From assembly GCF_016107395.1 (NCBI RefSeq), contig NZ_JAAIKO010000055.1, positions 1 through 43,232 of the forward strand: a stretch of DNA of 43,232 bases, given 5' to 3'. A program made the position numbers and the translations under genes. This document shows, piece by piece, positions 24,825-33,160 of the stretch; within the stretch, counting starts at the first letter, position 1; every line of letters begins with the position of its first letter. The DNA comes from Streptomyces fildesensis (GTDB taxonomy: Bacteria; Actinomycetota; Actinomycetes; Streptomycetales; Streptomycetaceae). The notes beneath the pieces were generated by a model. It did no database searches and was not told the origin of the DNA. It saw nothing but the letters and a program-made list of their open reading frames with translations.

Positions 24825-25369
24825 GACGCGCTCCGCAGCATCCCGCCGAGCATCAGCTCGGAGACCATACGGGCGGAATCGTTCCGTGCCATACGTCCAT
24901 CCTGGACGCACCAGGCCGAGGCCGCGATCAGGGCGTACAGCGCCTCGCCCAGCCAGGTCGGTGTCAGGTCGTACCGGAACAGCCCCTGTTCCTGGCCGCG
25001 CCGGAACAGCGCGCTGACCCGCTCGTCCACCCTCGCCCAGCCCTCGTTGACCTCCGGCAGGTCGTACAGCTGGTTCTCGCCGTAGAGGAAGGCCAGGAAA
25101 CCGGAGACGGGCATGGCCTCGTCGATCAGCCGGCGGACCGCTTCGACCGGGTCGCCCTCCTCTATGCGGGCGGCGTCCAGCCGCTCGTCCATCTGCGCGA
25201 TCCCGAGCAGGCCGAGGGCCCGGACGAGGGCGTCGCGGCCGGGGAAGTGCCGGTGGAGGGTGGCGCGGCTGATTCCGGCCGCCTTGGCGATCTCGTCCAT
25301 GGACGCGGTGGCCCGGCGGCTCAGCAGGGCCGCGGCGTCGCGCAGCACCTGTTCACGATCGAAACTCAT
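24821..25369 (-). CDS. TetR-family repressor of the adjacent exporter
   Basis: 182 aa from ATG 25369. The N-terminal HTH is AAALLSRRATASMDEIAKAAGISRATLHRHFPGRDALVRAL (about 9-50); the C-terminal helical domain binds an unknown ligand, presumably a pump substrate. TATATT (25376-25381) lies 6 nt before the ATG, so a leaderless transcript fits and fixes the start; the longer reading to 25396 would run through the promoter. It presumably represses itself and the downstream pump at the operator 25389-25406. Confidence 0.9.
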   Translation of the reverse strand: MSFDREQVLRDAAALLSRRATASMDEIAKAAGISRATLHRHFPGRDALVRALGLLGIAQMDERLDAARIEEGDPVEAVRRLIDEAMPVSGFLAFLYGENQLYDLPEVNEGWARVDERVSALFRRGQEQGLFRYDLTPTWLGEALYALIAASAWCVQDGRMARNDSARMVSELMLGGMLRSAS

Positions 25370-25375
25370 GAGACA

Positions 25376-25406
25376 AATATAGCGCGCATGAGACACGGAT
25401 GTCTCA
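25376..25406 (-). promoter_or_regulatory. Promoter -10 and 18-bp TetR operator
   Basis: The -10 TATATT (complement at 25376-25381) sits 6 nt before the tetR ATG. TGAGACA-CGGA-TGTCTCA (25389-25406) is a perfect 7-bp inverted repeat covering the spacer/-35 area, as expected for an autorepressor. A further TGAGACA half-site lies at 25369-25375 across the start codon. Confidence 0.7.
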
Positions 25407-25464
25407 CATTAAATCCGCAGAACGGCGGAGGCCGGGCCGTCACGGCCCGGCGCTCCGCCCGGTG

Positions 25465-26889
25465 TCAGCGTTCGGCCAGCGCCCAGGCCAGCTGTACGGC
25501 CACGTCCTGCTTGACCTCGGCCAGCTGCTCGGCCACCCGGACCGGCGCCGTGCCGCCCCGCCCGTCGCGGGAGGCGAGCGCGCCCTTGACGTTGAGGACG
25601 GTGCGGACCTCGGGCGTCAGATGGGGTGAGATCTTGGCGAACTGTTCGTCCGTCAGCTCGTCCAGCTCGATGCCGCCGGCCTCGCAGACCTTGACGCACT
25701 CCCCCGCGACCTCGTGCGCGACCCGGAACGGAACGCCCTGCTTGACCAGCCATTCGGCGATGTCGGTGGCGAGGGAGAAGCCGGCCGGTGCCAGTTCCTC
25801 CATCCGCGCGGCGTTGACCGTGAGGGTGGCCATCATCCCGGTGAAGGCGGGCAGCAGGACCTCGAGGGTGTCGCAGGAGTCGAAGACCGGCTCCTTGTCC
25901 TCCTGCAGATCGCGGTTGTACGCGAGCGGCAGGGCCTTCAGCGTCGCCAGCAGACCGGTCAGATTGCCGATGAGCCGGCCCGACTTGCCGCGCGCCAGCT
26001 CGGCGATGTCCGGGTTCTTCTTCTGCGGCATGATCGACGAGCCGGTGGAGAAGGCGTCGTGGAGGGTGACGAAGGAGAACTCCTTCGTGTTCCAGATGAT
26101 GATCTCCTCGGCGATCCTCGACAGGTCGATCCCGATCATCGCGGTGATGAACGCGAACTCCGCGACGAAGTCGCGCGAGGCCGTGCCGTCGATGGAGTTG
26201 GCGACCGAACCGCGCTCGAAGCCGAGTTCGGCGGCGACCGCCACCGGGTCGAGGCCGAGCGAGGAGCCCGCGAGCGCGCCGGAGCCGTACGGCGAGACGG
26301 CTGTCCGGTCGTCCCACTGCCGCAGCCGCTCGGCGTCCCGGCTCAGCGCCTGCACATGCGCCAGGACGTGGTGGGCGAAGAGCACCGGCTGGGCGTGCTG
26401 CAGATGCGTACGTCCCGGCATGGCGACGTCCGCGTGCGTCTCGGCGAGACCGACCAGCGCCTCCTGCAGCTCGGCGATCAGCCCGCCGATGATCCGCGCG
26501 TGGTCGCGCAGGTACATCCGGAAGAGGGTGGCGATCTGGTCGTTGCGGGACCGGCCGGCCCGCAGCTTACCGCCCAGGTCCGGGCCGATCCGCTCCAGCA
26601 GACCGCGCTCCAGCGCGGTGTGCACGTCCTCGTCGGCGATGGTGCCGGTGATGGTGCCCGCCTCGACATCCACCGCCAGCTGGTCGAGCCCGGCCAGCAT
26701 CCGCCCCAGCTCGTCATCGGTGAGCAGCCCGGCCTTGTGCAGGGCGCGGGCGTGGGCGCGGGAGCCGGCGATGTCGTAAGGGGCCAGCCGCCAGTCGAAG
26801 TGGACCGACGCCGAAAGCTTGGCCAGGGCCTCCGCCGGGCCGTCCGCGAACCGGCCGCCCCAGAGCCTGACATCGCCGTTGCTGCTCAC
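25465..26889 (-). CDS. argH: Argininosuccinate lyase
   Basis: 474 aa, normal length. Cleaves argininosuccinate to arginine and fumarate, the last arginine step, in the cytoplasm as a tetramer. The fumarase/lyase signature GSSIMPQKKNPD spans about 283-294 with the catalytic Ser; other marks are LRAGRSRNDQIATLFRMYLRD and PGRTHLQHAQPVLFAHH. GTG start (reads MSSNGDVRLWGGRF) with GAGGAG 6 nt upstream; the reading to 26979 extends into the promoter. It stands alone, separated from argR by a terminator, with its own ArgR-controlled promoter. Confidence 0.97.
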   Translation of the reverse strand: MSSNGDVRLWGGRFADGPAEALAKLSASVHFDWRLAPYDIAGSRAHARALHKAGLLTDDELGRMLAGLDQLAVDVEAGTITGTIADEDVHTALERGLLERIGPDLGGKLRAGRSRNDQIATLFRMYLRDHARIIGGLIAELQEALVGLAETHADVAMPGRTHLQHAQPVLFAHHVLAHVQALSRDAERLRQWDDRTAVSPYGSGALAGSSLGLDPVAVAAELGFERGSVANSIDGTASRDFVAEFAFITAMIGIDLSRIAEEIIIWNTKEFSFVTLHDAFSTGSSIMPQKKNPDIAELARGKSGRLIGNLTGLLATLKALPLAYNRDLQEDKEPVFDSCDTLEVLLPAFTGMMATLTVNAARMEELAPAGFSLATDIAEWLVKQGVPFRVAHEVAGECVKVCEAGGIELDELTDEQFAKISPHLTPEVRTVLNVKGALASRDGRGGTAPVRVAEQLAEVKQDVAVQLAWALAER

Positions 26890-26950
26890 CGCTGCTCCTC
26901 GAAAGTGTCGCGTGGACCGTCGCCTGGTGACGACCGCACTGACTGGCATA

Positions 26951-26979
26951 AGTATGCATTGCACTGCATGATTCGTCAA
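26951..26979 (-). promoter_or_regulatory. argH promoter with ARG box in the spacer
   Basis: On the minus strand TTGACG (complement 26974-26979) and CATACT (26951-26956) are 17 nt apart. The spacer and -10 hold ATGCATTGCACTGCAT (26954-26969), an imperfect palindrome with ATGCA/TGCAT half-sites like Streptomyces ARG boxes. ArgR bound here would block polymerase directly. Confidence 0.75.
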
Positions 26980-27017
26980 AAAGGCCTTCCGGCGCGTTCC
27001 GGCGCCCCGGGAACGCC

Positions 27018-27045
27018 GAAGGGCCCCCGGGAACGGGGGCCCTTC
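27018..27045. terminator. Terminator after argR
   Basis: GAAGGGCCCCCG pairs perfectly with CGGGGGCCCTTC around a GGAA tetraloop. It lies 43 nt past the argR stop and ends the arginine operon before the argH promoter. Confidence 0.85.
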
Positions 27046-27087
27046 CAGACGGCTTCGGCGACACGATCCGGGTCGTACGGCGCCGGC

Positions 27088-27621
27088 TCAGTTCTGCCGG
27101 TGGTCGCCCGCCGCCAGCCGGAGGAGGTGGTCGGCCAGCGCCTGGCCGCCCGCCGCGTCGCGGCTGATCAGCATGAGGGTGTCGTCGCCCGCGATGGTGC
27201 CCAGGATGTCGTGCACCTCGGCCTGGTCGATCGCGGAGGCCAGGAACTGGGCCGCGCCCGGCGGGGTGCGCAGCACGACCAGGTTGGCGGACGCCTCCGC
27301 CGAGATGAGCAGCTCGCCGGCGAGCCGGGCCATCCGCTCCTCCTTGACCGACTCCCCCAACGGCGCCTGCGGGGTGCGGAAGCCGCCCTCGGACGGCACC
27401 GCGTAGATCAGCTCGCCGCCGGAGTTGCGGATCTTGACCGCGCCCAGCTCGTCCAGGTCCCGCGAGAGCGTCGCCTGCGTAACGCTCAGCCCGTCGTCGG
27501 AGAGCATCTTCGCCAGCTGGCTCTGCGACCGCACCGGCTGCCGGTTGAGGATGTCCACGATCCGCCGGTGGCGTGCGGTGCGGGTCTGCGGTACGGCCTG
27601 GCCGTGCTGCGCCTCGGTCAT
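27088..27621 (-). CDS. argR: Arginine repressor
   Basis: 177 aa. N-terminal winged helix (RHRRIVDILNRQPVRSQSQLAKML, then SVTQATLSRDLDELGAVK, 46-63) binds ARG boxes; the C-terminal domain (ASANLVVLRTPPGAAQFLASAIDQ..EVHDILGTIAGDDTLMLISR) forms the hexamer and binds arginine. It represses argC-J-B-D-R and argH. Its ATG overlaps the argD stop (27618-27621), so the repressor is made from the operon it controls. Confidence 0.97.
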   Translation of the reverse strand: MTEAQHGQAVPQTRTARHRRIVDILNRQPVRSQSQLAKMLSDDGLSVTQATLSRDLDELGAVKIRNSGGELIYAVPSEGGFRTPQAPLGESVKEERMARLAGELLISAEASANLVVLRTPPGAAQFLASAIDQAEVHDILGTIAGDDTLMLISRDAAGGQALADHLLRLAAGDHRQN

Positions 27622-28820
27622 CGTCGCCCTTCTCCGGATCGTTGGTCCCTGTGTACCGCGTCGAGGACGGCGGGCAGCGCCTGGAGGAACACCTCCACCT
27701 CGTCGTCACCGAGGATCAGCGGAGGAGCGAGCCGTACCGTGTCGGGCACAGCGGCGTTCACCAGGAGTCCGGCGTCCTGAGCCGCCTGCTGCACCTGCGG
27801 TGCGAGCGGCTCCGTGAGAACGATACCCAGCAGGAGCCCCGCACCGCGCACATGATCGACCAGCGGGTGCCCGAGCGCCTCGATCCCGTGCCGCAGCCGG
27901 TCGCCCTGCCGCTTGACGTTGTCGAGGATCCCGTCGGCCGCGATGGTGTCCAGTACGGCGAGCGCGGCGGCGCAGGAGACCGGGTTCCCGCCGAAGGTGG
28001 TGCCGTGCTGACCCGGCGTCAGCAGGTCGGCAGCGGTGCCGAAGGCGATCGTGGCCCCGATCGGCAGACCGCCGCCGAGCCCCTTGGCGAGGGTGACGAC
28101 ATCGGGCTCGACGCCGTGCGCCTGGTGCTCGAACCAGTGGCCAGTCCGGCCGATGCCGGTCTGTACCTCGTCCAGGACCAGCAGGGTGCCGGTGGCGGAG
28201 GTGATCTCCCGCGCCGCCTTCAGATAGCCGGCGGGCGGCACGACGACGCCGTTCTCCCCCTGGATGGGCTCGATGACCACCAGCGCGGTGTCGGTGGTGA
28301 CGGCGGCGCGCAGTGCGTCCGCGTCCCCGAACGGCACATGGGTGACATCACCGGGCAGCGGGTGGAACGCCTCCTGCTTCTTCGGCTGGCCGGTGAGCGC
28401 GAGGGCGCCCATCGTCCGGCCGTGGAAGGCGCCGGAGGTGGCGACCATGTGAGTGCGGCCGGTCAGCCGGCCGATCTTGAAAGCGGCTTCCACCGCCTCC
28501 GCACCGGAGTTGGAGAAGAAGACCCGGCCTGCCCGGCCGAAGAGTTCCAGCAGCCGTTCCGCGACCGCCACCGGGGGCTCGGCGATGAAGAGGTTCGACA
28601 CATGGCCGAGCGTGCCGATCTGCTCGGAGACCGCCCGGACCACGGCCGGGTGGCCGGTGCCGAGGGAGTTGACCGCGATACCGCCGACGAAGTCGAGATA
28701 GACCTTCCCGTCGGCGTCCCAGAACTTCGCGCCCTCGCCGCGGACCAGCGGGACGCGCGGCGTCCCGTAGTTGTCCATCAGCGAGCCCTGCCACCGCCGC
28801 GTCAGTTCCTCGTTGCTCAT
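27618..28820 (-). CDS. argD: Acetylornithine aminotransferase
   Basis: 400 aa, class III PLP aminotransferase converting N-acetylglutamate semialdehyde to N-acetylornithine. Features: VRGEGAKFWDADGKVYLDFVGGIAVNSLGTGHP, FFSNSGAEAVEAAFKIGR, the LVLDEVQTGIGRTGHWFEHQAHGVEPDVVTLAKGLGGGLPIGA block containing the PLP-binding Lys (LAKGLGGG), and HGTTFGGNPVSCAAALAVLD. ATG overlaps the argB stop at 28817-28820. Confidence 0.97.
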   Translation of the reverse strand: MSNEELTRRWQGSLMDNYGTPRVPLVRGEGAKFWDADGKVYLDFVGGIAVNSLGTGHPAVVRAVSEQIGTLGHVSNLFIAEPPVAVAERLLELFGRAGRVFFSNSGAEAVEAAFKIGRLTGRTHMVATSGAFHGRTMGALALTGQPKKQEAFHPLPGDVTHVPFGDADALRAAVTTDTALVVIEPIQGENGVVVPPAGYLKAAREITSATGTLLVLDEVQTGIGRTGHWFEHQAHGVEPDVVTLAKGLGGGLPIGATIAFGTAADLLTPGQHGTTFGGNPVSCAAALAVLDTIAADGILDNVKRQGDRLRHGIEALGHPLVDHVRGAGLLLGIVLTEPLAPQVQQAAQDAGLLVNAAVPDTVRLAPPLILGDDEVEVFLQALPAVLDAVHRDQRSGEGRR

Positions 28821-29725
28821 GACCCGTCCCCCTGCGCGTCCGGCACGATCATCGTGCCGATGCCGTCGTCCGTGAATACTTCGAGGAGCATCGAGTGGGG
28901 CACCCGGCCGTCGATGATCCGTGCGCTGCCGACGCCGTGCCGCACCGCGTGCAGACAGCCTTCCATCTTGGGCACCATGCCGCTGGCCAGCGAGGGCAGC
29001 AGCTTCTCCAGCTCGCTCGCGGTGAGCTGGCTGATCACGTCCTCGCTGGACGGCCAGTCGGCGTACAGCCCCTCGACGTCGGTGAGGACCACGAGCACCT
29101 CGGCGTCCAGCGCCGAGGCGAGCGCGGCGGCGGCGGTGTCCGCGTTGATGTTGTAGACATGGCCGTCCTCGCCGCGGGCGATGGACGAGACGACCGGGAT
29201 CCGGCCGTCGTCCAGCAGCGCCTGGATGGCGCCCGGGTCGACATGGGTGATCTCGCCGACGAAGCCGATGTCCACCTGCTCCCCGTCGACGACCGCGTGC
29301 CGCTTGACGGCGGTCATGGTGTGCGCGTCCTCGCCGGTCATCCCGACGGCGAACGGGCCGTGCTCGTTGAGCAGTCCGACCAGCTGCCGCTGGACCTGTC
29401 CGGCGAGCACCATCCGGACGACGTCCATCGTCTCGGGGGTGGTCACCCGCAGTCCCGCGGTGAAGGACGACGTGATGCCGAGCCGGTCGAGCTGCGCGCT
29501 GATCTGCGGGCCGCCGCCGTGCACGACGACGGGCCTGAGGCCGGCATGCCGCAGGAAGACGACGTCCTGGGCGAAGGCCGCCTTCAGCTCCTCGTCGACC
29601 ATGGCGTTGCCGCCGAACTTGATGACGACGGTCTTGCCGTTGAAGCGGGTGAGCCACGGCAGCGCCTCGATGAGGATGCGGGCCTTGGGGAGCGCGGTGT
29701 GGTTGCGCGCGGTGGGGTTGGTCAT
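28817..29725 (-). CDS. argB: Acetylglutamate kinase
   Basis: 302 aa, amino-acid kinase family; phosphorylates N-acetylglutamate and is usually the arginine-feedback step. Motifs: VVIKFGGNAMV, VVVHGGGPQIS, FVGEITHVDPGAIQALLDDGRIPVVSSIA, VYNINADTAAAALA and GMVPKMEGCLHAVRHGV. The ~30-residue N-terminal extension before the kinase core is the type of helix that in hexameric, arginine-sensitive enzymes mediates feedback. ATG overlaps the argJ stop (29722-29725). Confidence 0.97.
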   Translation of the reverse strand: MTNPTARNHTALPKARILIEALPWLTRFNGKTVVIKFGGNAMVDEELKAAFAQDVVFLRHAGLRPVVVHGGGPQISAQLDRLGITSSFTAGLRVTTPETMDVVRMVLAGQVQRQLVGLLNEHGPFAVGMTGEDAHTMTAVKRHAVVDGEQVDIGFVGEITHVDPGAIQALLDDGRIPVVSSIARGEDGHVYNINADTAAAALASALDAEVLVVLTDVEGLYADWPSSEDVISQLTASELEKLLPSLASGMVPKMEGCLHAVRHGVGSARIIDGRVPHSMLLEVFTDDGIGTMIVPDAQGDGS

Positions 29726-30873
29726 GAGCTGTACGCGCTGTTCTCGTGCACGTAGTCCGCCGTCAGGTCGTTGGTCCAGATGGTGGCGGCGGCGCTGCCC
29801 GCGCTGAGGTCGGCGGTGATGACGACCTCGCGGTACCGCATGTCGACCAGGTCGCGGTCCTCGCCGACCGAGCCGTCCTTGCAGACCCAGACGCCGTTGA
29901 TGGCCACGTTCAACCGGTTCGGCTCGAAGGCGGCGGCGGTCGTGCCGATCGCGGACAGCACCCGGCCCCAGTTGGGGTCCTCGCCGTGGATTGCGCACTT
30001 GAGGAGGTTGTTGCGGGCGATGGAGCGGCCCACCTCGACGGCGTCGTCCTCGGTCGCGGCGTTGATCACCTCGACCTTGATGTCCTTGGACGCGCCCTCG
30101 GCGTCACCGATCAGCTGACGGGCCAGGTCGGCGCACACCTGCTCGACGGCGGCGGCGAAGTCGTCGTAGGCGGGGACGGTGCCGGAGGCGCCGGAGGCGA
30201 GCAGCAGCACGGTGTCGTTGGTCGACATGCAGCCGTCGGAGTCGGCCCGGTCGAAGGTGGTGCGGGTGGCGGCGCGCAGCGCGGTGTCGAGGGTGCCGGC
30301 GTCCAGGTCGGCATCCGTCGTGAGCACGACCAGCATGGTGGCCAGTCCCGGTGCGAGCATGCCCGCGCCCTTGGCCATCCCGCCGACGGTCCAGCCGTCC
30401 TTCTCGACGACGGCCGTCTTGTGCACCGAGTCGGTGGTCTTGATCGCGATGGCGGCCTTCTCGCCGCCGTGCGCGGAGAGTTCGGCCGCCGCCTTGGTGA
30501 TGCCGGGCAGCAGCTTGTCCATCGGCAGCCGCAGCCCGATCAGACCGGTCGAGGCGACCGCGATCTCGCCCGCGTTCTGTCCGAGGACCTCCGCGGCCCG
30601 CTCGGCGGTCGCGTGCGTGTCCTGGAAGCCGAGCGGTCCCGTGCAGGCGTTCGCGCCACCGGAGTTGAGGACGACGGCGGACACCAGCCCGCCCTTGACG
30701 ACCTGCTCGGACCAGACGACGGGCGCGGCCTTCACACGGTTGGAGGTGAAGACACCCGCGGCGGCCAGGCGCGGCCCGTTGTTGACCACGAGGGCCAGGT
30801 CGGGGTTGCCGCTGTCCTTGATCCCGGCGGCGATCCCCGCGGCCGTGAATCCCTGTGCTGCCGTGACGCTCAC
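29722..30873 (-). CDS. argJ: Glutamate N-acetyltransferase / amino-acid acetyltransferase (OAT)
   Basis: 383 aa, GTG start with AGGAGTGG 7 nt upstream and overlapping the argC stop (GTGA). Transfers acetyl from N-acetylornithine to glutamate, recycling the acetyl group. The proenzyme self-cleaves before the nucleophile Thr179 in GMLAPGLATMLVVLTTDA to give alpha and beta chains. NSGGANACTG and CAIHGEDPNWGRVLSAIG are further family marks. Whether it is also the bifunctional synthase (acetyl-CoA dependent) cannot be told from sequence. Confidence 0.96.
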   Translation of the reverse strand: MSVTAAQGFTAAGIAAGIKDSGNPDLALVVNNGPRLAAAGVFTSNRVKAAPVVWSEQVVKGGLVSAVVLNSGGANACTGPLGFQDTHATAERAAEVLGQNAGEIAVASTGLIGLRLPMDKLLPGITKAAAELSAHGGEKAAIAIKTTDSVHKTAVVEKDGWTVGGMAKGAGMLAPGLATMLVVLTTDADLDAGTLDTALRAATRTTFDRADSDGCMSTNDTVLLLASGASGTVPAYDDFAAAVEQVCADLARQLIGDAEGASKDIKVEVINAATEDDAVEVGRSIARNNLLKCAIHGEDPNWGRVLSAIGTTAAAFEPNRLNVAINGVWVCKDGSVGEDRDLVDMRYREVVITADLSAGSAAATIWTNDLTADYVHENSAYSS

Positions 30874-31898
30874 GGTGCCACTCCTGTCGTGGAAAGTCCC
30901 ATGTCCTCGGGAAGTCCGAGGGCCACGTTCATGCTCTGTACCGCGCCGCCCGCGGTGCCCTTCGTCAGGTTGTCGATCGCGCTGATGGCGATGATGCGGC
31001 CGGCCGCCTCGTCGTACGCGACCTGCAGCTGTACGGCGTTGGAGCCGAGCACCGCGCCGGTCGACGGCCACTGCCCCTCGGGCAGCAGGTACACGAACGG
31101 CTCGTCCGCGAAGGCCTTCTCGTACACGGCGCGGACCGCTTCGGCGGTGACTCCCGCCTTCGCCCGCGCACTGCAGGTGGCGAGGATGCCGCGCGGCATG
31201 GGTACGAGGGTCGGGGTGAACGAGACGCCGACCGGCTCCCCGGCCACGGCCGACAGGTTCTGGATCATCTCGGGGGTGTGCCGGTGCACGCCCCCGACGC
31301 CGTACGGGGTGACGGATCCCATGATCTCGCTGCCGAGCAGGTGCGGCTTGAGGGCCTTGCCCGCGCCGGACGTGCCGGAAGCGGCGACGATCACGGCCTC
31401 GGGCTCGGCGAGCCCGGCCGCGTACGCCGGGAAGAGCGCCAGCGAGACGCTGGTCGGGAAGCAGCCGGGCACCGCGATGCGCTTCGAGCCCTGCAGCGCG
31501 ACCCGCGCCCCGGGCAGCTCGGGCAGCCCGTACGGCCAGGTCCCGGCGTGCGGGGAGCCGTAGAACTTCTCCCAGTCCGCGGCATCGCTCAGCCGGAAGT
31601 CGGCACCGCAGTCGACGATCAGCACACCGTCGCCGAGCTGTTCGGCGACCGCCGCGGACTGCCCGTGCGGCAGCGCGAGAAAGACCACGTCGTGCCCGGC
31701 CAGCACCTCGGCCGACGTCGGCTCCAGTACGCGTCCGGCCAGCGGCAGCAGATGCGGCTGCAGTGCGCCCAGTCGCTGTCCCGCATTGGAGTTGCCGGTG
31801 AGCGCACCGATCTCGATCTCCGGGTGCCCGAGGAGCAGCCGCAGGATCTCACCTCCCGCGTAACCACTCGCCCCTGCCACCGCTGCCCGCAAAGCCAT
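30870..31898 (-). CDS. argC: N-acetyl-gamma-glutamyl-phosphate reductase
   Basis: 342 aa. NADPH-dependent reduction of acetylglutamyl phosphate to the semialdehyde. N-terminal Rossmann VAGASGYAGGEILRLLLGHP; catalytic Cys146 in IAVPGCFPTS; GVGGVHRHTPEM with the catalytic His. First gene of the argC-J-B-D-R operon, five genes with 4-nt overlaps throughout. GAGGAGGG lies 5 nt before the ATG. Confidence 0.97.
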   Translation of the reverse strand: MALRAAVAGASGYAGGEILRLLLGHPEIEIGALTGNSNAGQRLGALQPHLLPLAGRVLEPTSAEVLAGHDVVFLALPHGQSAAVAEQLGDGVLIVDCGADFRLSDAADWEKFYGSPHAGTWPYGLPELPGARVALQGSKRIAVPGCFPTSVSLALFPAYAAGLAEPEAVIVAASGTSGAGKALKPHLLGSEIMGSVTPYGVGGVHRHTPEMIQNLSAVAGEPVGVSFTPTLVPMPRGILATCSARAKAGVTAEAVRAVYEKAFADEPFVYLLPEGQWPSTGAVLGSNAVQLQVAYDEAAGRIIAISAIDNLTKGTAGGAVQSMNVALGLPEDMGLSTTGVAP

Positions 31899-31922
31899 CG
31901 AACCCTCCTCGTCGATGGCATG

Positions 31923-31951
31923 ACTATACGGTCCACCGAAGCTTTATGCAA
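31923..31951 (-). promoter_or_regulatory. arg operon promoter with ARG-box half-site at the -35
   Basis: On the minus strand TTGCAT (complement 31946-31951) and TATAGT (31923-31928) are exactly 17 nt apart, a near-consensus housekeeping promoter, 24 nt before argC. The -35 lies inside TTTGCATAAA, an ARG-box-like half-site; a second, weaker TCATGCC lies at about 31918-31924. Confidence 0.75.
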
Positions 31952-31987
31952 AGATCTCGGCCGAGGGCCGGCTCACCGGTGCGACCG

Positions 31988-32047
31988 GCGCTTCGGTCGG
32001 CCGTTCAGCGCCTCAGGCGGCCTTTCAGCGCTTCGGTCGGCGCGGAG
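31988..32047. repeat. Three 20-bp tandem repeats upstream of the AraC-type regulator
   Basis: GCGCTTCGGTCGGCCGTTCA (31988-32007), GCGCCTCAGGCGGCCTTTCA (32008-32027) and GCGCTTCGGTCGG plus 7 diverged nt (32028-32047). Unit 2 differs from unit 1 at four positions. They fill the space between the argC promoter and the regulator's -10. Two DNA turns per unit would place repeated sites on one face of the helix. Confidence 0.7.
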
Positions 32048-32081
32048 CCTGTCGACGTCACGCCCCCCGTACCCTCTTTCC

Positions 32082-33038
32082 GTGCCAGCCTCTCGCCTGT
32101 ACCGCGTCGCCGTCCTTGTGCTGCAGGGTGCGAAGCCACTCGATGTCGGCATTCCCGCGCAGGTTTTCACGACCCGCGCGAGCATGCCGTACGAGGTGCG
32201 GGTGTGCGGGGCGGCGCCCGGTCTCGTGAACGGTGGCGACGGCCTGTCCTACCACGTGGCCCACGGCCTCGACGCGCTGGAGTGGGCCGACATCGTCTTC
32301 GTCCCCGGTTACCGGTTGCCGGACCGCGACGACCCGCCGCAGGCCGTCGTCGACGCGCTGATCGCCGCACACGACCGGGGTGCGCGGCTCGCCGCCATCT
32401 CGACCGGCGCCTTCGCGCTCGCCGCCACGGGCCTGCTCGACGGCAAGCGCGCCACGACGCACTGGCACTACACGCGGGCGCTGGCGGCGAGGCATCCCCT
32501 CGTGCGGCTCGACGAGAACGTTCTGTTCGTCGACGAGGGCAGCGTCCTGACGTCGGCCGGCGCGGCCTCCGGCATCGACCTCTGCCTGCACATCCTGCGC
32601 GGCGACCTCGGGGTGGCCGCGTCGAACCATGCGGCCCGGCGCCTGGTCGCGGCTCCCTACCGCAGCGGCGGGCAGGCGCAGTACGTGCCGCGCAGCGTGC
32701 CCGAGCTGCTCGGCGAGCGGTTCGCGGCCACCCGCGAGTGGGCCCTTCTCCGGCTCGGCGAGCCCCTCAACCTTGAGGTGCTCGCCCGGCATGCGGCGGT
32801 GTCGCCGCGCACGTTCTCGCGGCGCTTCGTCGAGGACACGGGATACACACCGATGCAGTGGGTCATGCGGGCCCGCATCGACGTGGCCCGTGAGCTGCTC
32901 GAGCGTTCGGAGCGGAGCGTCGAGCAGATCGCCGCCGACGTCGGTCTCGGCACCGGCGCCAATCTGCGGCGGCACTTCCAGAGCATCCTGGACACGACGC
33001 CGAGCGAGTACCGGCGCACCTTCACCCGGGGCGAGTAG
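32082..33038 (+). CDS. GlxA-type AraC/XylS-family regulator beside GAPDH (GapR-like)
   Basis: 318 aa from GTG 32082. The N-terminal ~190 residues are a DJ-1/PfpI-like domain (YRVAVLVLQGAKPLDVGIPAQVF, ADIVFVPGYRLPD, LAAISTGAFALAATGLLDGKRATTHW), where a Ser/Thr replaces the usual nucleophile Cys. The C-terminal ~100 residues carry two AraC HTHs (NLEVLARHAAVSPRTFSRRFVEDTGYTPMQWVMRARIDVARELLE, VEQIAADVGLGTGANLRRHFQ). TACCCT (32070-32075) lies 6 nt before the GTG: leaderless. From memory, S. aureofaciens has an AraC-type gapR next to gap; this pair matches that arrangement, so regulation of the adjacent gap is likely. Confidence 0.85.
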   Translation: MPASRLYRVAVLVLQGAKPLDVGIPAQVFTTRASMPYEVRVCGAAPGLVNGGDGLSYHVAHGLDALEWADIVFVPGYRLPDRDDPPQAVVDALIAAHDRGARLAAISTGAFALAATGLLDGKRATTHWHYTRALAARHPLVRLDENVLFVDEGSVLTSAGAASGIDLCLHILRGDLGVAASNHAARRLVAAPYRSGGQAQYVPRSVPELLGERFAATREWALLRLGEPLNLEVLARHAAVSPRTFSRRFVEDTGYTPMQWVMRARIDVARELLERSERSVEQIAADVGLGTGANLRRHFQSILDTTPSEYRRTFTRGE

Positions 33039-33058
33039 GTTCACCCGGGGCGAGTAGG
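33021..33058. repeat. Perfect 19-bp tandem duplication across the regulator's stop codon
   Basis: TTCACCCGGGGCGAGTAGG occurs at 33021-33039 and again at 33040-33058. The first copy encodes FTRGE-stop of the AraC-type regulator; the second is a non-coding copy including a duplicate stop codon. It looks like a recent slippage duplication. Confidence 0.9.
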
Positions 33059-33160
33059 CCGCCACCGCGTGGCGCGATCCTTTCGAACCATGGCGATCAC
33101 GCCGCTGCCACCGGCCGACGGTGCGCGAGAACCTGGTGGTGAACCGAAGGGACACCACTC

